From NCBI RefSeq assembly GCF_003173735.1, contig NZ_CP029551.1, positions 933,001 to 997,000 on the forward strand: 64,000 nucleotides of DNA. Direction: 5' to 3'. The notes under the pieces were generated by a model. That model made no database searches, had not been told where the DNA came from, and saw nothing but the letters and a program-made list of their open reading frames with translations. The translations under genes and the position numbers were made by a program. Each line of letters starts with the position of its first letter. The first letter of the stretch is position 1. The DNA comes from Methylobacterium radiodurans. GTDB lineage: Bacteria > Pseudomonadota > Alphaproteobacteria > Rhizobiales > Beijerinckiaceae. Positions 46,020 to 56,805 of this stretch are shown one piece after another.

Positions 46020-46250
46020 ATGCGGATGATGGCCTTGGGTTTCGCGATAGGGATGGCCGCTGTGTCGTGCGGTGCCGTGGACGCCGTTGCCCAGACGACG
46101 GCCGCACCCGCCGGCTCGATGGCGGCCACCGCCCCCGGAGGCACTGTAGGTCAGGCAGGTGCCCGCAACCGTCTGGAGGCGATCCGTAGCGGGAATGCCA
46201 TCGCCGTACCGAGGGGAAAGCGCTACCGTTCTATGCGCCGCGCGCGGTAG
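46020..46250 (+). CDS. Small secreted protein, 76 aa
   Basis: ATG 46020 with GGAAGG eight or so bases upstream. A signal peptide is visible (MRMMALGFAIGMAAVSCGAV, cleavage near VAQ-TT). The mature part is short, Ala/Gly/Thr-rich and then basic (RNRLEAIRSGNAIAVPRGKR). Whether it is lipidated is unclear: the Cys lies in AVSCGAV, which only loosely resembles a lipobox. Function unknown. Confidence 0.6.
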   Translation: MRMMALGFAIGMAAVSCGAVDAVAQTTAAPAGSMAATAPGGTVGQAGARNRLEAIRSGNAIAVPRGKRYRSMRRAR

Positions 46251-46458
46251 TTCGCTGGATTTGGCGCGCCGATTGTTCCATGCCAACGGCAGGATCGTCG
46301 GTGACGAGGCTGGCTCTGGCGGGCTTGCCTCGTCACCCGCGCAGGATCTGGTGCCGGCCTGAGGCCAGGAGCGGCGTTTTCGGATCGGACGTCGTAGATC
46401 CCTGGGCCGCGCACGGGGCGTCCATCGTTCCGACCGCCGACCGTGAAGGTCACCGCGG

Positions 46459-46689
46459 CTACGATTTGGCGAAACGTCCAGGATCCTCGAGGGGAGCGGT
46501 ACGGACGAGCGCGTGTTCGATGTGCAGCGAGATCAACGCTCTGCTTGGCGAGACGCCGGGGCATCGCAAGCCCTCGTCAATGAGCGGATCTATCGATAAT
46601 TTCCGATGCAGTCTCCAGATATCCGAAAGAACACCAATCGTACGAAGTCCATAAGACTTTGGTGCATAACGTGCTTGGGAAAAATCCAT
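46459..46689 (-). CDS. Hypothetical protein, about 76 aa
   Basis: From ATG 46689 the minus strand encodes MDFSQARYAPKSYGLRTIGV, then LSDIWRLHRKLSIDPLIDEG and LRCPGVSPSRALISLHIEH. The composition is plausible for a real protein, and the DNA from about 46570 to 46760 is less GC-rich than its surroundings. The frame stays open upstream to 47037, but that part is less protein-like. No motif recognised. It could be a degraded or recently acquired gene. Confidence 0.35.
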   Translation of the reverse strand: MDFSQARYAPKSYGLRTIGVLSDIWRLHRKLSIDPLIDEGLRCPGVSPSRALISLHIEHALVRTAPLEDPGRFAKS

Positions 46690-48917
<2,228 letters not shown>

Positions 48918-49109
48918 GCGGCGTGCTGGCCAAGGGCGACCGGGACTGACTTACGAGGGAGCTGCGGAACGGCTCGGCTGCCAAGCGGGGACCGTGAAAA
49001 CTCGTGTCAGTCGTTCGCGGCACCTCCTCGCGAACTCGCTCGGTTTGGACGACCGTACCCCGCCGGCGGGGGGCTCAGGCATTGCGTCGGCAATATCGTG
49101 TGACGACTG

Positions 49110-49173
49110 CGCCCGCTGAAGCGGGCGGCTTCTCAGGACAGCCATGCCGCAACCCCGCCTGCTTACGTCCTGA
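49110..49173. repeat. Hairpin cluster between thiC and the urea transporter
   Basis: CGCCCGCT/AGCGGGCG forms a tight hairpin at 49110-49127, and TCAGGAC (49133-49139) pairs with GTCCTGA (49167-49173). A compact hairpin followed by GGCTTCTCAGGACAG is reminiscent of ends of IS200/IS605-type elements, but no transposase or TnpB gene is present, so it may simply be a terminator between the convergent genes. Confidence 0.4.
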
Positions 49174-49192
49174 CTTCGCGTTCCTCGGCCCT

Positions 49193-50230
49193 TCAGCCTT
49201 TCGGTCGATGGGCAAACGGCCTACAGGATGCCGAAAGTCGCTCGACCGATCGACATGCCCAAACGGTCAGGACGAACGGCAGTGTCAGGATCGGCAAGCC
49301 AAAACCGGCGAACGTGTTGGCTGCACCGGCGTACAGGCCGGTCGTAGCGATCGAAGCGACGACCACGAGCGATACCCGCGCGAAGTCCGTCAACCGTGTC
49401 GAGCCGCCCAGGGCGATCGCGGTCAGTGCGGCGTTGTACCCGTAGAGGCCGTCCCGTACGGCGGCCGGATCGGCGCCGAACGACCATGCCGTCGTCAGGC
49501 CGATGACACTCCCGATCAACGCCCAACCGCACGCGGGCCCGGATGTCATCCTCAAGGCGATCAGGATGACCATTCCCATCCAGGCGTTTCGCACAAGGAG
49601 AATCTGCGACAGTCCGTCGAGTACGCCCATCCATACGTCCGTCGGCGACAGACCGATCGAGCTACTGGCCGCTACAGATATCCGGTCGTCAAGTCGGATA
49701 TGAAGCGTTCGATCGAGGTGTTCGGACAGCGCCGATACGAACCATGTCGCGACCACGAAAGGTGATGTGAGTATGCCGCTCCAGGCTACCGAGCGGCGTT
49801 TGAGACACACGATCCCGGACGTGCAGAACGCGACCGTCGCGACGATCCATGCGGCAAGCGTGGCGTCATGCTCCAGGCGACCGCCTAAAGCGATGGCGAT
49901 GAGGACCCCGTTGAAACCGTACAGCCCGCTTCGCAAATCTCCGGATGGCGATCCGAAGAGTTTCGCGATGGTCGACGCGGTCGCAGCGCCGAGTATGGCG
50001 CAGAGGCCGTAAGTTGGGGCGACGCAAAACAGACCGATCATGACCACGAATCCGCAAGACGATTCGCCTTGCAGAAACACCTGTCCGAATGCGGTCGGTA
50101 TCGATGCCGCGATGCATGAGATTCGGGTTCCAGGTCGGGAAACTCGGGCGGCAGACGTCAGTTCGCCCAGTATCGTCATGCTCCGATCCAGATCTGGCGG
50201 ACGTCCTCGTGAGCGTAGGATTTCGGTCAT
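49193..50230 (-). CDS. Urea transporter, UT/SLC14 family
   Basis: A 345-residue inner-membrane protein (ATG 50230; GTG 50233 and ATG 50179 are alternatives, and no strong ribosome-binding site decides). It shows the internal two-fold repeat of urea channels: SGLYGFNGVLIAIALGGRLE in the first half and DGLYGYNAALTAIALGGSTR in the second, each matching the signature loop lining the urea pore, plus LTSPFVVATWFVSAL and LTLPFVLTVWACRSV (the L-x-x-P-F/T elements). Two halves of about five hydrophobic segments each. It could take up urea or release the urea made by allA. No urease genes are in the window. Confidence 0.9.
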   Translation of the reverse strand: MTEILRSRGRPPDLDRSMTILGELTSAARVSRPGTRISCIAASIPTAFGQVFLQGESSCGFVVMIGLFCVAPTYGLCAILGAATASTIAKLFGSPSGDLRSGLYGFNGVLIAIALGGRLEHDATLAAWIVATVAFCTSGIVCLKRRSVAWSGILTSPFVVATWFVSALSEHLDRTLHIRLDDRISVAASSSIGLSPTDVWMGVLDGLSQILLVRNAWMGMVILIALRMTSGPACGWALIGSVIGLTTAWSFGADPAAVRDGLYGYNAALTAIALGGSTRLTDFARVSLVVVASIATTGLYAGAANTFAGFGLPILTLPFVLTVWACRSVERLSASCRPFAHRPKG

Positions 50231-50426
50231 CACGAATTGCCGGACGTCTATCGCTCACGAAGTGCGTAAAGCCACGAAATGTCGTCAGTTTCGTTTCGCC
50301 AGCCGACTGTCGAATCACGTCGATTGACCGTTGCGTTCCGCCGACGTGTCGCCGGTTCCGTGGCGAGCCGACGATACGTCCCGCGCGAGCGACCCGCGTG
50401 GTTTCGATTGTGACCGGACCGCAACG

Positions 50427-50933
50427 TCATCGATCGGCTTGTTTCGGCGTGCCCGCCTCATCGATGGCGGACTCCGCACGGCGTTCGATCGGGTTCGGGT
50501 CACCGCCGCTTCTTTTGGCCACTCTCCCGAGTCCGGAAGATCGCGCCATGATGCTGCGCCGAGCCGAATACTCCGGTGCGACGATCGGGTAGTCGAACGG
50601 CAAGCCGTAACGCTTGCGATAGTCGTAGGGGGTCAATCCGTGTTTCGAGAGATGGCGTTTCAGGACCTTGTAGGTCTGTCCGTCGATGAACGACACGATA
50701 CCGTCGCCGGCCAACGATCTGCGGATCTGGGCGGCCGTCGGCCTGTCGATCGGGGAGCGCGATTTTGCGGTCGGTCGCTGCGGTTCGCGGACAGCCGTCA
50801 GCGCCGTATGGATCGAAACGATCAGGGCTTCCAACTCCGAGACGAGGAGCGCGTTTCGGCTGACGTATGCCGTCACGATCCTAGCTGTCAGGTCCGCACG
50901 GCGGGGAGTCGTACGTCTCGCGGCTTCTCCCAC
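50427..50933 (-). CDS. MucR/Ros-family transcriptional regulator
   Basis: GTG 50933 with AGAGGA five or six bases upstream gives 168 residues. The N-terminal helix ADLTARIVTAYVSRNALLVS, then ELEALIVSIHTALTAV, and the C-terminal VSFIDGQTYKVLKRHLSKHG, LTPYDYRKRYGLPFDYPIVA and PEYSARRSIMARSSGLG are the MucR/Ros plan. Canonical Ros/MucR zinc fingers have Cys-x2-Cys before the KxLKRHLxxxH segment; here both Cys positions are replaced (SFIDGQTYK). The longer open frame upstream to 51410 is not used. Such regulators control surface polysaccharides and other traits in alphaproteobacteria; the target here is unknown. Confidence 0.85.
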   Translation of the reverse strand: MGEAARRTTPRRADLTARIVTAYVSRNALLVSELEALIVSIHTALTAVREPQRPTAKSRSPIDRPTAAQIRRSLAGDGIVSFIDGQTYKVLKRHLSKHGLTPYDYRKRYGLPFDYPIVAPEYSARRSIMARSSGLGRVAKRSGGDPNPIERRAESAIDEAGTPKQADR

Positions 50934-51091
50934 TGTGATCCTCTCGAAAGTCGGCAATCCGCGGATCCGCCGTCGATACGCCTCTCGCGATCGGAGGCGG
51001 CCGAGGTCGGTTTGTGGTTGCGATAGGACGTCGCCCGCGGCGAACGCCTGACTCGGGCGCGTTGTTGGTCGGCTTGGTGGGGCAGAAAACG

Positions 51092-52051
51092 TCAGGGTGC
51101 GTGAAACGCGAAACCGGCCAGGAAAGCCTTCTCCTCTGTATTGATCGTATTCCTCGGGTTGTTGCCGAACTTGTTCAGCCAGTATTGGAAACCTACGAAG
51201 GCGTCGATCTTGTTGGGTTGGCCGTACACCAATTTTCCGACGTCGAGCACGAGGTTCGTCCGCGACAGCCACTCCGTCTTGGTCTGGAACTGGTTCAGAG
51301 TGCCGTATGACCCCTTCGGCAATATGACGTTGTTGAAGCCCGCGATCGATATCGGAAGCCCGGTGAACGCGAGCGGGAAACTGAACGCCATCTCGAATTC
51401 GGGAGCCCACTTGTATTCGACGCTGCGGAAATCTCCCAGGCCGAACCCGTTACGGTTCCACTCTTTCGAAGCATGCACGCGGACGTTCAGGAAGCCGACG
51501 GGCACGTCGATCGCGAAGCTCAGACCGGCCACGGCGAGCCGTTTCTCCGGGCCGAAACGGGTGTCTTTCGTGTTGAGGTCGGCACCATAGGACAGCGCGA
51601 CGTCCTTCACGAGACCGGAGACCGCGAACGTCTTCGTGTCGAAGATTTTGTTGAAGCTCAGCGTGCCGCGATAAAGTCCGTATACCTCGGTCGCACCCTG
51701 ATCGGGGAAGGATTGGAATTTACTCCCTGCCGGATCCTGCGATCCGGACTTCAGGATGTCGACAGAGACCAGATTCGTTCCGTACGCCCATGTGTTCGTG
51801 TGGAACACGTTCAGGACGTTTTTCGGAATGCCGCGTCCCTCCAGTTGGCCGTTCGCGTTCCGCACGGATACCCCCGGTTCGGCGGCCGGGAAGACGTATC
51901 GGTAGCTCACCTGAGTGTCAGAGAAGATGAAGAACTTGGGCTCAAGCGTCTCTTTGGGCATGTCGGCCGCCGTCTTCGCCGGATCCGCCGCGAGGCAACC
52001 GGTCGACGTGGCCATGGCCAACAGGAGGCCGAGTGTGAAACGAGCGCCCAT
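51092..52051 (-). CDS. Outer-membrane channel protein, Tsx-like
   Basis: ATG 52051 with GGGGGAAA upstream gives a 319-residue precursor. Signal peptide residues 1 to about 22 (FTLGLLLAMATSTGCLA, cut near LA-AD). The mature part alternates as beta-strands: PKFFIFSDTQVSYRYVFPAA, KNVLNVFHTNTWAYGTNLVS with the Tsx-like VFHTNTWxYGxN pattern, and repeated strands to a C-terminal AFLAGFAFHAP. I assign it to the nucleoside-specific channel (Tsx-like) group with moderate confidence. Given the purine genes in the window, uptake of nucleosides or bases is plausible. It is convergent with nothing; mucR lies downstream on the same strand. Confidence 0.65.
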   Translation of the reverse strand: MGARFTLGLLLAMATSTGCLAADPAKTAADMPKETLEPKFFIFSDTQVSYRYVFPAAEPGVSVRNANGQLEGRGIPKNVLNVFHTNTWAYGTNLVSVDILKSGSQDPAGSKFQSFPDQGATEVYGLYRGTLSFNKIFDTKTFAVSGLVKDVALSYGADLNTKDTRFGPEKRLAVAGLSFAIDVPVGFLNVRVHASKEWNRNGFGLGDFRSVEYKWAPEFEMAFSFPLAFTGLPISIAGFNNVILPKGSYGTLNQFQTKTEWLSRTNLVLDVGKLVYGQPNKIDAFVGFQYWLNKFGNNPRNTINTEEKAFLAGFAFHAP

Positions 52052-52603
52052 GGTTTCCCCCAACACGTTCCGTCCGAGCCCGCGCGTTATCGCGTCTGGG
52101 CGCCACGCCCGCGTCGAGCCACGCGGCCGGGCATACGAGTTCGCGTCACCGCATCCGGTCGACGGCAAGCTTTGTCGCCTGACCTGACGCGGCGATGCGG
52201 ATCGCCGATCATGTACGCCGCCGTTTTGCGCCCTCATCCCAGATAGGGTTGGTGCCGCCTTCGTTTCCGGAGCGTGGCCAAGAGAGATCCGACGTGTTTG
52301 TTTATCTCTTCCGCCTGGAGTGCGTCGTATCCTGCCGGGAATACTTTGAGGACTCAACTTATTTAATGTTCCAAAAATTCCGGAGGTCTTTCGAATCCGT
52401 TGGCATAATCGACCCGCTCATCCACGTGCGGATACGCGTATAGTCGTTCGAAAGTACCGTCCCGCCCAGCGTCCCGCGGACGGAAATCGTCGGCGTCCGG
52501 GATTCTCGAACGATGTCCCGGTGTCGGCCGCGATCGTGAGCGGTAGAACGTTCGTTGCGAACGTCACTCCGCCCGCTCGGACGTCGGAGGAGGCCAGGTC
52601 ACC
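52052..52603. promoter_or_regulatory. Divergent region between the outer-membrane channel and IclR genes
   Basis: 552 bp without a gene. Around 52340-52400 the DNA is AT-richer (CAACTTATTTAATGTTCCAA), which may hold promoters. The palindrome ACGTTCG-TTG-CGAACGT at 52548-52564, ending 39 bp before the IclR start, is a good candidate for the regulator's own operator. Confidence 0.5.
52548..52564. promoter_or_regulatory. Perfect 7-7 palindrome, candidate IclR operator
   Basis: ACGTTCG and CGAACGT are exact complements around TTG. Its position just upstream of the IclR-family start codon fits autoregulation. I did not find the same 17-mer upstream of puuD, gcl or the cupin gene. Confidence 0.5.
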
Positions 52604-53485
52604 ATGCGCAAACCGATCGATCGACGCTCCCGTCCCAAGACTCCCGTCCGCCCCGAACCCGACGACAAGAGCGAGCGCACGAGTTCGGTCCAATCGGTCG
52701 ATCGCGCTCTCAGCGTGCTGGAAGTTCTGGGAGAGGACGAGGAAGGCTACCGCCTCACGGATCTCGCGACGCGGACGGGCCTCTCCCCATCGACGATCCA
52801 TCGCCTGCTCACCGCGCTCGAGCAGAGACGCTTCGTGCAGTTCGACCAGTCCGACGGCATGTGGCACGTCGGGCGGCGGACTTTCGCCGTGGGATCGGCC
52901 TTCGTGCGACGCCGCAATTTCGTCGCGCCGGCGCTGCCGATCCTCAGGCGCCTGCGCGACCAGACGCGCGAGACCGCCAATCTGGCGATCATCGACGAGG
53001 GCGAGGTCGTCTTCCTGACGCAGGTGGAGAGCCGAGAGATCATGCGGGCCATCACCCGTTCGGGCGGCAGCGTCCCGATGGTTACCTCCGGGGTCGGCAA
53101 AGTCATCATGGCGACCTACTCCGACGAGGACGTGGCAGCCATCGTACAGCGCTACGGCATGCGTCGCATGACACCGAAATCGCTGACCCGGGCGAGCGAG
53201 TTGCGCGAGGTTCTCAGGCGCATTCGCCGCGACGGCTATGGTATCGACGACGAGGAGTACATGATGGGATTGCGTTGCGTGTCGGCGCCGATCTACGACG
53301 CGCAGGGAGAGGCCCTGGCGGCCATCTCGATCTCGGGTCTGACATCGAGGATGACGGACGACCGACTCGAACGGTTGGGACGCCTCGTCAGGGACGCCGC
53401 ACACGAACTGACCGAAGCCCTCGGGGGCATCACACCTCTGTTCCCAGGGGATGAAGTCTCGACCGCTCCCTCGGCTTTTGCCTGA
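52604..53485 (+). CDS. IclR-family transcriptional regulator
   Basis: A 293-residue regulator. After a polar 30-residue N-terminus comes the winged helix VQSVDRALSVLEVLGEDEEG, then YRLTDLATRTGLSPSTIHRL and LTALEQRRFVQFDQSD. The C-terminal ligand domain follows: RDQTRETANLAIIDEGEVVF, VTSGVGKVIMATYSDEDVAA, and DDEEYMMGLRCVSAPIYDAQ, the IclR signature. AllR, the glyoxylate-responsive repressor of allantoin genes, belongs to this family, so control of the glyoxylate or purine genes here is a reasonable inference but not shown. A decayed partial copy lies downstream. Confidence 0.9.
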   Translation: MRKPIDRRSRPKTPVRPEPDDKSERTSSVQSVDRALSVLEVLGEDEEGYRLTDLATRTGLSPSTIHRLLTALEQRRFVQFDQSDGMWHVGRRTFAVGSAFVRRRNFVAPALPILRRLRDQTRETANLAIIDEGEVVFLTQVESREIMRAITRSGGSVPMVTSGVGKVIMATYSDEDVAAIVQRYGMRRMTPKSLTRASELREVLRRIRRDGYGIDDEEYMMGLRCVSAPIYDAQGEALAAISISGLTSRMTDDRLERLGRLVRDAAHELTEALGGITPLFPGDEVSTAPSAFA

Positions 53486-54169
53486 GCGCATCGACCTGCG
53501 CCGCGATTGCCGTGGACTTTCGCCGAGGCGGTGGGGCGGCCAAATCGTACGAACGCAGCCCGATCGAGCGCCATCACGTGGCCGCCGCAATGGACCGTGG
53601 AGGCGAAGTACCCGGTTCTCAGGTGGCTTGGTCGTGCCCGATCCTGTAGGAAACCGACGCTTCGCCAGGTCCCGGTGGGACAGGAGTGGAGCGTGAGCGC
53701 GACCCATGTCTTGCCGCCACAGATACAACCCCGCACATGGACGGCAGTCCGATGGGGCGCCGTCGCGTTGTCGAAAATGGCTCCGCTGGCCTAGCGAGTT
53801 GCCCCGAGCGGCGAATGACAACGGTTGGCGGACCATCTCGCTGGTGATCTATGTCGGCGGCGCGTTCTTCGGTGTTCTCGGCGCCCTCTGCCTCGTGCTC
53901 GCTCTCGTGTGTCATGCCATTCCGTGGCGATGTCCGATCGGTGGCGATGTCACCCGCTTGGACGGTCATCGCCCTGGTAATCGAATCTCGCGGCGAGGAG
54001 ATACCCCTGTGGAGCGGGATCAAGTCGGCTCGGTCCGCAGGGGAGCTCCGGCAGCGATCATACCGCTCCCGATACACGGATCGGGGCGACGCGACGACGA
54101 GACCACTCTCGTTCCCGATATGCGTTCCTGGCCACGTGACGGAGACCGACATCGCTTGGTGTCCGGAGG
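53486..54169. other. Degenerate region downstream of the IclR gene
   Basis: No intact gene recognised. A plus-strand frame from 53706 to 54260 contains SELPRAANDNGWRTISLVIY followed by VGGAFFGVLGALCLVLALV, one convincing transmembrane segment, so a small membrane-protein gene or its remnant may be present at about 53790-53910. The frame then degenerates and runs into the IclR relic. Around 53960-54030 short stretches (ALVIESRGEEI) loosely match the IclR protein and may be part of the same decayed copy. Confidence 0.4.
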
Positions 54170-54450
54170 CCAAGACGTCGTCGCGGCCACGCTTGAGCAC
54201 GGCTCGGAGAAACGCCTCATCCCGTGGTACGGAATGCGTCCCGGATACCAGCTATCCTGACGTGGGCGAGCGAGATGCGCGAGGTTCGAACGGATCTGTC
54301 GCGACGACCATGACATGGACGACGAGGAGTACGTGGCGAGGACGCGCCACGTGTCGGCGCCGACCCACGACACTCCGGCGAGACCCTGACCATCATCGCG
54401 ATCCGCGATCAGCTCACGCCCGTCTTTTCTGGCGACGAGACGATGCGCGG
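54170..54450 (+). pseudogene. Decayed partial copy of the IclR gene
   Basis: The stretch repeats the order of the intact IclR gene at 53120-53460 with many changes. It has QDVVAATL (for EDVAAIV), WYGMRP (for RYGMRR), then bases matching GCGAGCGAG-TGCGCGAGGTTC, MDDEEYVARTRHVSAPTHD in a shifted frame (for DDEEYMMGLRCVSAPIYD), and LTPVFSGDET (for ITPLFPGDEV). The about 30 codons between VSAPIYD and the C-terminus are largely missing, and frame changes break the reading, so it is non-functional. It may mark an old tandem duplication. Confidence 0.75.
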
Positions 54451-54609
54451 AGACCACGCACCGAACGATCGTCGCGACATCGAGGCCGGCCGCGAGGCCG
54501 CTGGGACGCCGAGCGAGGTTTTGCTGCCCCGCACCCGTGTGGCTTCCTTCTTCCGACGCATCGATGGCATACCGACCGTGTGCCGTTCGAGACGCGATGA
54601 CGCATGTCG

Positions 54610-55068
54610 TCAGCCGTTCCTCGGATGAGGGGCGGTCCTTAGCTGCTCGGTGATTTGCATGATCCGAGACCGGAGCTCTAGGACCGGCTCGACCTTGCCG
54701 CCCAGGGAGCAGATCATCGCCTTTCGGATCTGTCCGGCGAGAGGGCGGAGCTTGTCACCATCTTCGGTCAGCTCGATGTGAACGCTGCGCTCGTCCACCT
54801 TACTCCTCACGCGACGCAAAAGGCCGGCGGCCTCCATGCGCTTCGTCAGCGGTGTCAGTGTGCCGGAGTCGAGCTGGAGCGCGTCGCCGAGGGCCTTCAG
54901 GCTGAGGCGACCTTTTTCCCACAACACGAGCAGGATGATGAATTGTGGGTAAGTAAGCCCATGGGGCTCGAGGAGTGGTCGATAGGCCGCATTGAACGCG
55001 TGCGAGGCCGCATAGATCGCGAAGCAAAGCTGCTTGTCCAAGTGAGCGAAATCAGCGCCTTCGTCCAT
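54610..55068 (-). CDS. ohrR: MarR-family peroxide regulator, OhrR type
   Basis: A 152-residue MarR protein. The N-terminal DKQLCFAIYAASHAFNAAYR carries the single reactive Cys (residue 15) and surrounding pattern of OhrR, the organic-hydroperoxide-sensing repressor. The winged helix is at LSLKALGDALQLDSGTLTPL and TKRMEAAGLLRRVRS, with the wing DERSVHIELTEDG. OhrR normally sits beside ohr, the hydroperoxide reductase it represses; no ohr gene is visible on either side. It may regulate at a distance or have lost its partner. Confidence 0.88.
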   Translation of the reverse strand: MDEGADFAHLDKQLCFAIYAASHAFNAAYRPLLEPHGLTYPQFIILLVLWEKGRLSLKALGDALQLDSGTLTPLTKRMEAAGLLRRVRSKVDERSVHIELTEDGDKLRPLAGQIRKAMICSLGGKVEPVLELRSRIMQITEQLRTAPHPRNG

Positions 55069-56109
55069 GATCGTCCTCTTGCCACCGACCCGCAGGATCC
55101 CTGGCCGCTATGGCTGAGTTGTGAAACTTCCTACCGGCCGTCGCATATGCCAGGAACGCCGTTCGGAAACTCGATGCCGCCACCCCCGCCCTGCGAGGTG
55201 GACGATCCCGAAGCCCCGACCGCATCGCGGGCGCCCGGCTCGACAATTCGCATGGTGACAGCCAGAGGCAACGATCTCCTCCGGAGCGGTTCGACACCAC
55301 ATTCTGAAGAGGGCTGCTTCGACGCGGGCGTCGGCTCCAACGCCGTGCACCTACTCGTACACGACAGCCTCGCTTTAAACCACCAGATCATTACGTCACC
55401 GCTTACCGAAGTTGATGGCCGAACGACGTTCCCCGAGCGGGCCATGGATACCGAGCAGGTCACGACCGATCGGCGGTTCAATGCCTCCGTGCGAAATATC
55501 GAGCTGCGCCATGAGCGAAACGCAGGGCCCAGACGCGCAAGCCGCAATTGTACGCTGTGGTTCGAGTTGGCATACCAGAGGGGCGGGAAGGCGAGCTAGT
55601 CGCAATCCAGCCGCCCTTAACGGGGCGTTTCCTCCCAAGACTTCGGGCCGCCCCCATAGGGTGGCCTTTTTTCTTCGGGTCGTACGAAAGAGCGCATGCG
55701 GTCGTTTTCCGTCCCGGGGGAATGCTGGAGCTGGGGCACGGTTGGCGCTTGCGAGAGTGGCGATTGTACTCGGGATGCCCCTCCGCCAGACGGGCGGGTC
55801 TTGCACGAGCGGGCGGACGCCGTGTGGCGCCTCCGGGGCGATGGATATTTCACGCGGGGTTATAGTCGTGGTCGTGTTCGGCTCCTCAGACTATCCTCCA
55901 GGATCCTCAGGCCAAATATTTCAGGCTTCCCATCGAACGGGCGACGACTGTCGGAACAGTGCCGACTGGTACATCGGACACGGTGGACACCCGTTCAGTC
56001 CCGGGTTAGGAGCGCCGGGCGTTACGATACATGACTCGTTCGCTCGAAGCGGCCTCTTTCGGGTTTCCGGCCGCGGCTTCTCTCGCCGAGCCCGCATCAG
56101 GAACATACC
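55069..56109. other. 1-kb gap with an orphan terminator
   Basis: No intact gene on either strand; all frames are Arg/Ser/Gly-rich. A plus-strand terminator at 55646-55672 has no gene in front of it. The right part supplies the region upstream of the small multidrug resistance gene. This looks like an area of gene loss. Confidence 0.5.
55646..55672 (+). terminator. Orphan intrinsic terminator
   Basis: GGCCGCCC (55646-55653) pairs with GGGTGGCC (55659-55666, one G-U pair) around a five-base loop and is followed by TTTTTT. No plus-strand gene ends upstream within 2 kb apart from the IclR relic, so the gene it served appears lost or unrecognisable. Confidence 0.8.
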
Positions 56110-56430
56110 ATGGCGTGGCTCGTCCTGGGCATAGCTGTCGTGACCGAAATCGTATGGGCACTCAGCCTCAAATGGGCGGCCATGCGCGGAAGCTGGATCG
56201 CCTCTACGGTTCCGATCTCCCTAAGCTTCCTGAACATGGGATTGTTGGCGCTGGCCATGCGGGGTTTGCCCGCGGGTACCGCCTATGCCGTCTGGACCGG
56301 CCTTGGTGCCGTCGGTGTCGTCATCTGCGGTGCAGTCTTCCTGGGCGAGAAAGTCAATGGGATGCAAGGGGTGTTCATGGTCTTGACCATCGCCGGTGTC
56401 ATAGGGACCAAATACTTCGCGCAAGCTTGA
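56110..56430 (+). CDS. Small multidrug resistance protein, Gdx/SugE type
   Basis: A 106-residue inner-membrane protein with four transmembrane helices. The first helix is AWLVLGIAVVTEIVWALSLK, with the essential Glu in TEIVWA and the WAxxLK pattern. The second half includes GLPAGTAYAVWTGLGAVGVV, the diagnostic block, and LGEKVNGMQGVFMVLTIAGV. The WALSLKWA and LAMRGLPAGTAYA forms match the Gdx/SugE subgroup, which exports guanidinium, rather than EmrE. Proteins of this type work as antiparallel dimers and exchange protons. AGGAA precedes the ATG. No guanidine riboswitch could be identified upstream. Confidence 0.85.
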   Translation: MAWLVLGIAVVTEIVWALSLKWAAMRGSWIASTVPISLSFLNMGLLALAMRGLPAGTAYAVWTGLGAVGVVICGAVFLGEKVNGMQGVFMVLTIAGVIGTKYFAQA

Positions 56431-56805
56431 TCGCATCGCGCGATTGTCGAGCAGGCTTTCTCGAGACCGGGTAAGTGCTTCGTTGGGGATCCAAGAATAG
56501 CCGAGCGAGCTTTCGTTGGGGCGTCCCCACGGCGAAGGTACTCGACCGGTCAGGCGAGGCTGACGCCGCGATTGCAGAAGACCTCGATATGTTGCCGAAG
56601 GCCAACGTTGTACAAGTCTCGAAATTCCCGCGGCATGGCGCCGAGGGTTGCGTCTCATGTACGGTCGGGCCTGAGCCGGGGTGTTCGTAGGAACGTAGCG
56701 CCAGGCGCGAATCGGACATGCTCTGTTCCGGATGGCGACGATGGGAGCGCTTGACCGTCGCCTGAAGGTGACGGTCCCCCGCTGAATCATCCATGGGAGA
56801 GTCGA
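56431..56805. other. 375-bp gap, no gene recognised
   Basis: Between the small multidrug resistance gene and the LOG-family gene, both on the plus strand. Only shadow frames. The last bases include GGGAGAG, the ribosome-binding site of the next gene. Confidence 0.4.

Noticed and set aside
55555..55640. GGTTCGAG word suggesting a tRNA T-loop
   Set aside because: No acceptor stem, anticodon arm or D-arm could be built around it.
55930..56109. Possible guanidine riboswitch upstream of the Gdx/SugE-type gene
   Set aside because: I could not find the paired hairpins with ACGR loops or the longer class I pattern.
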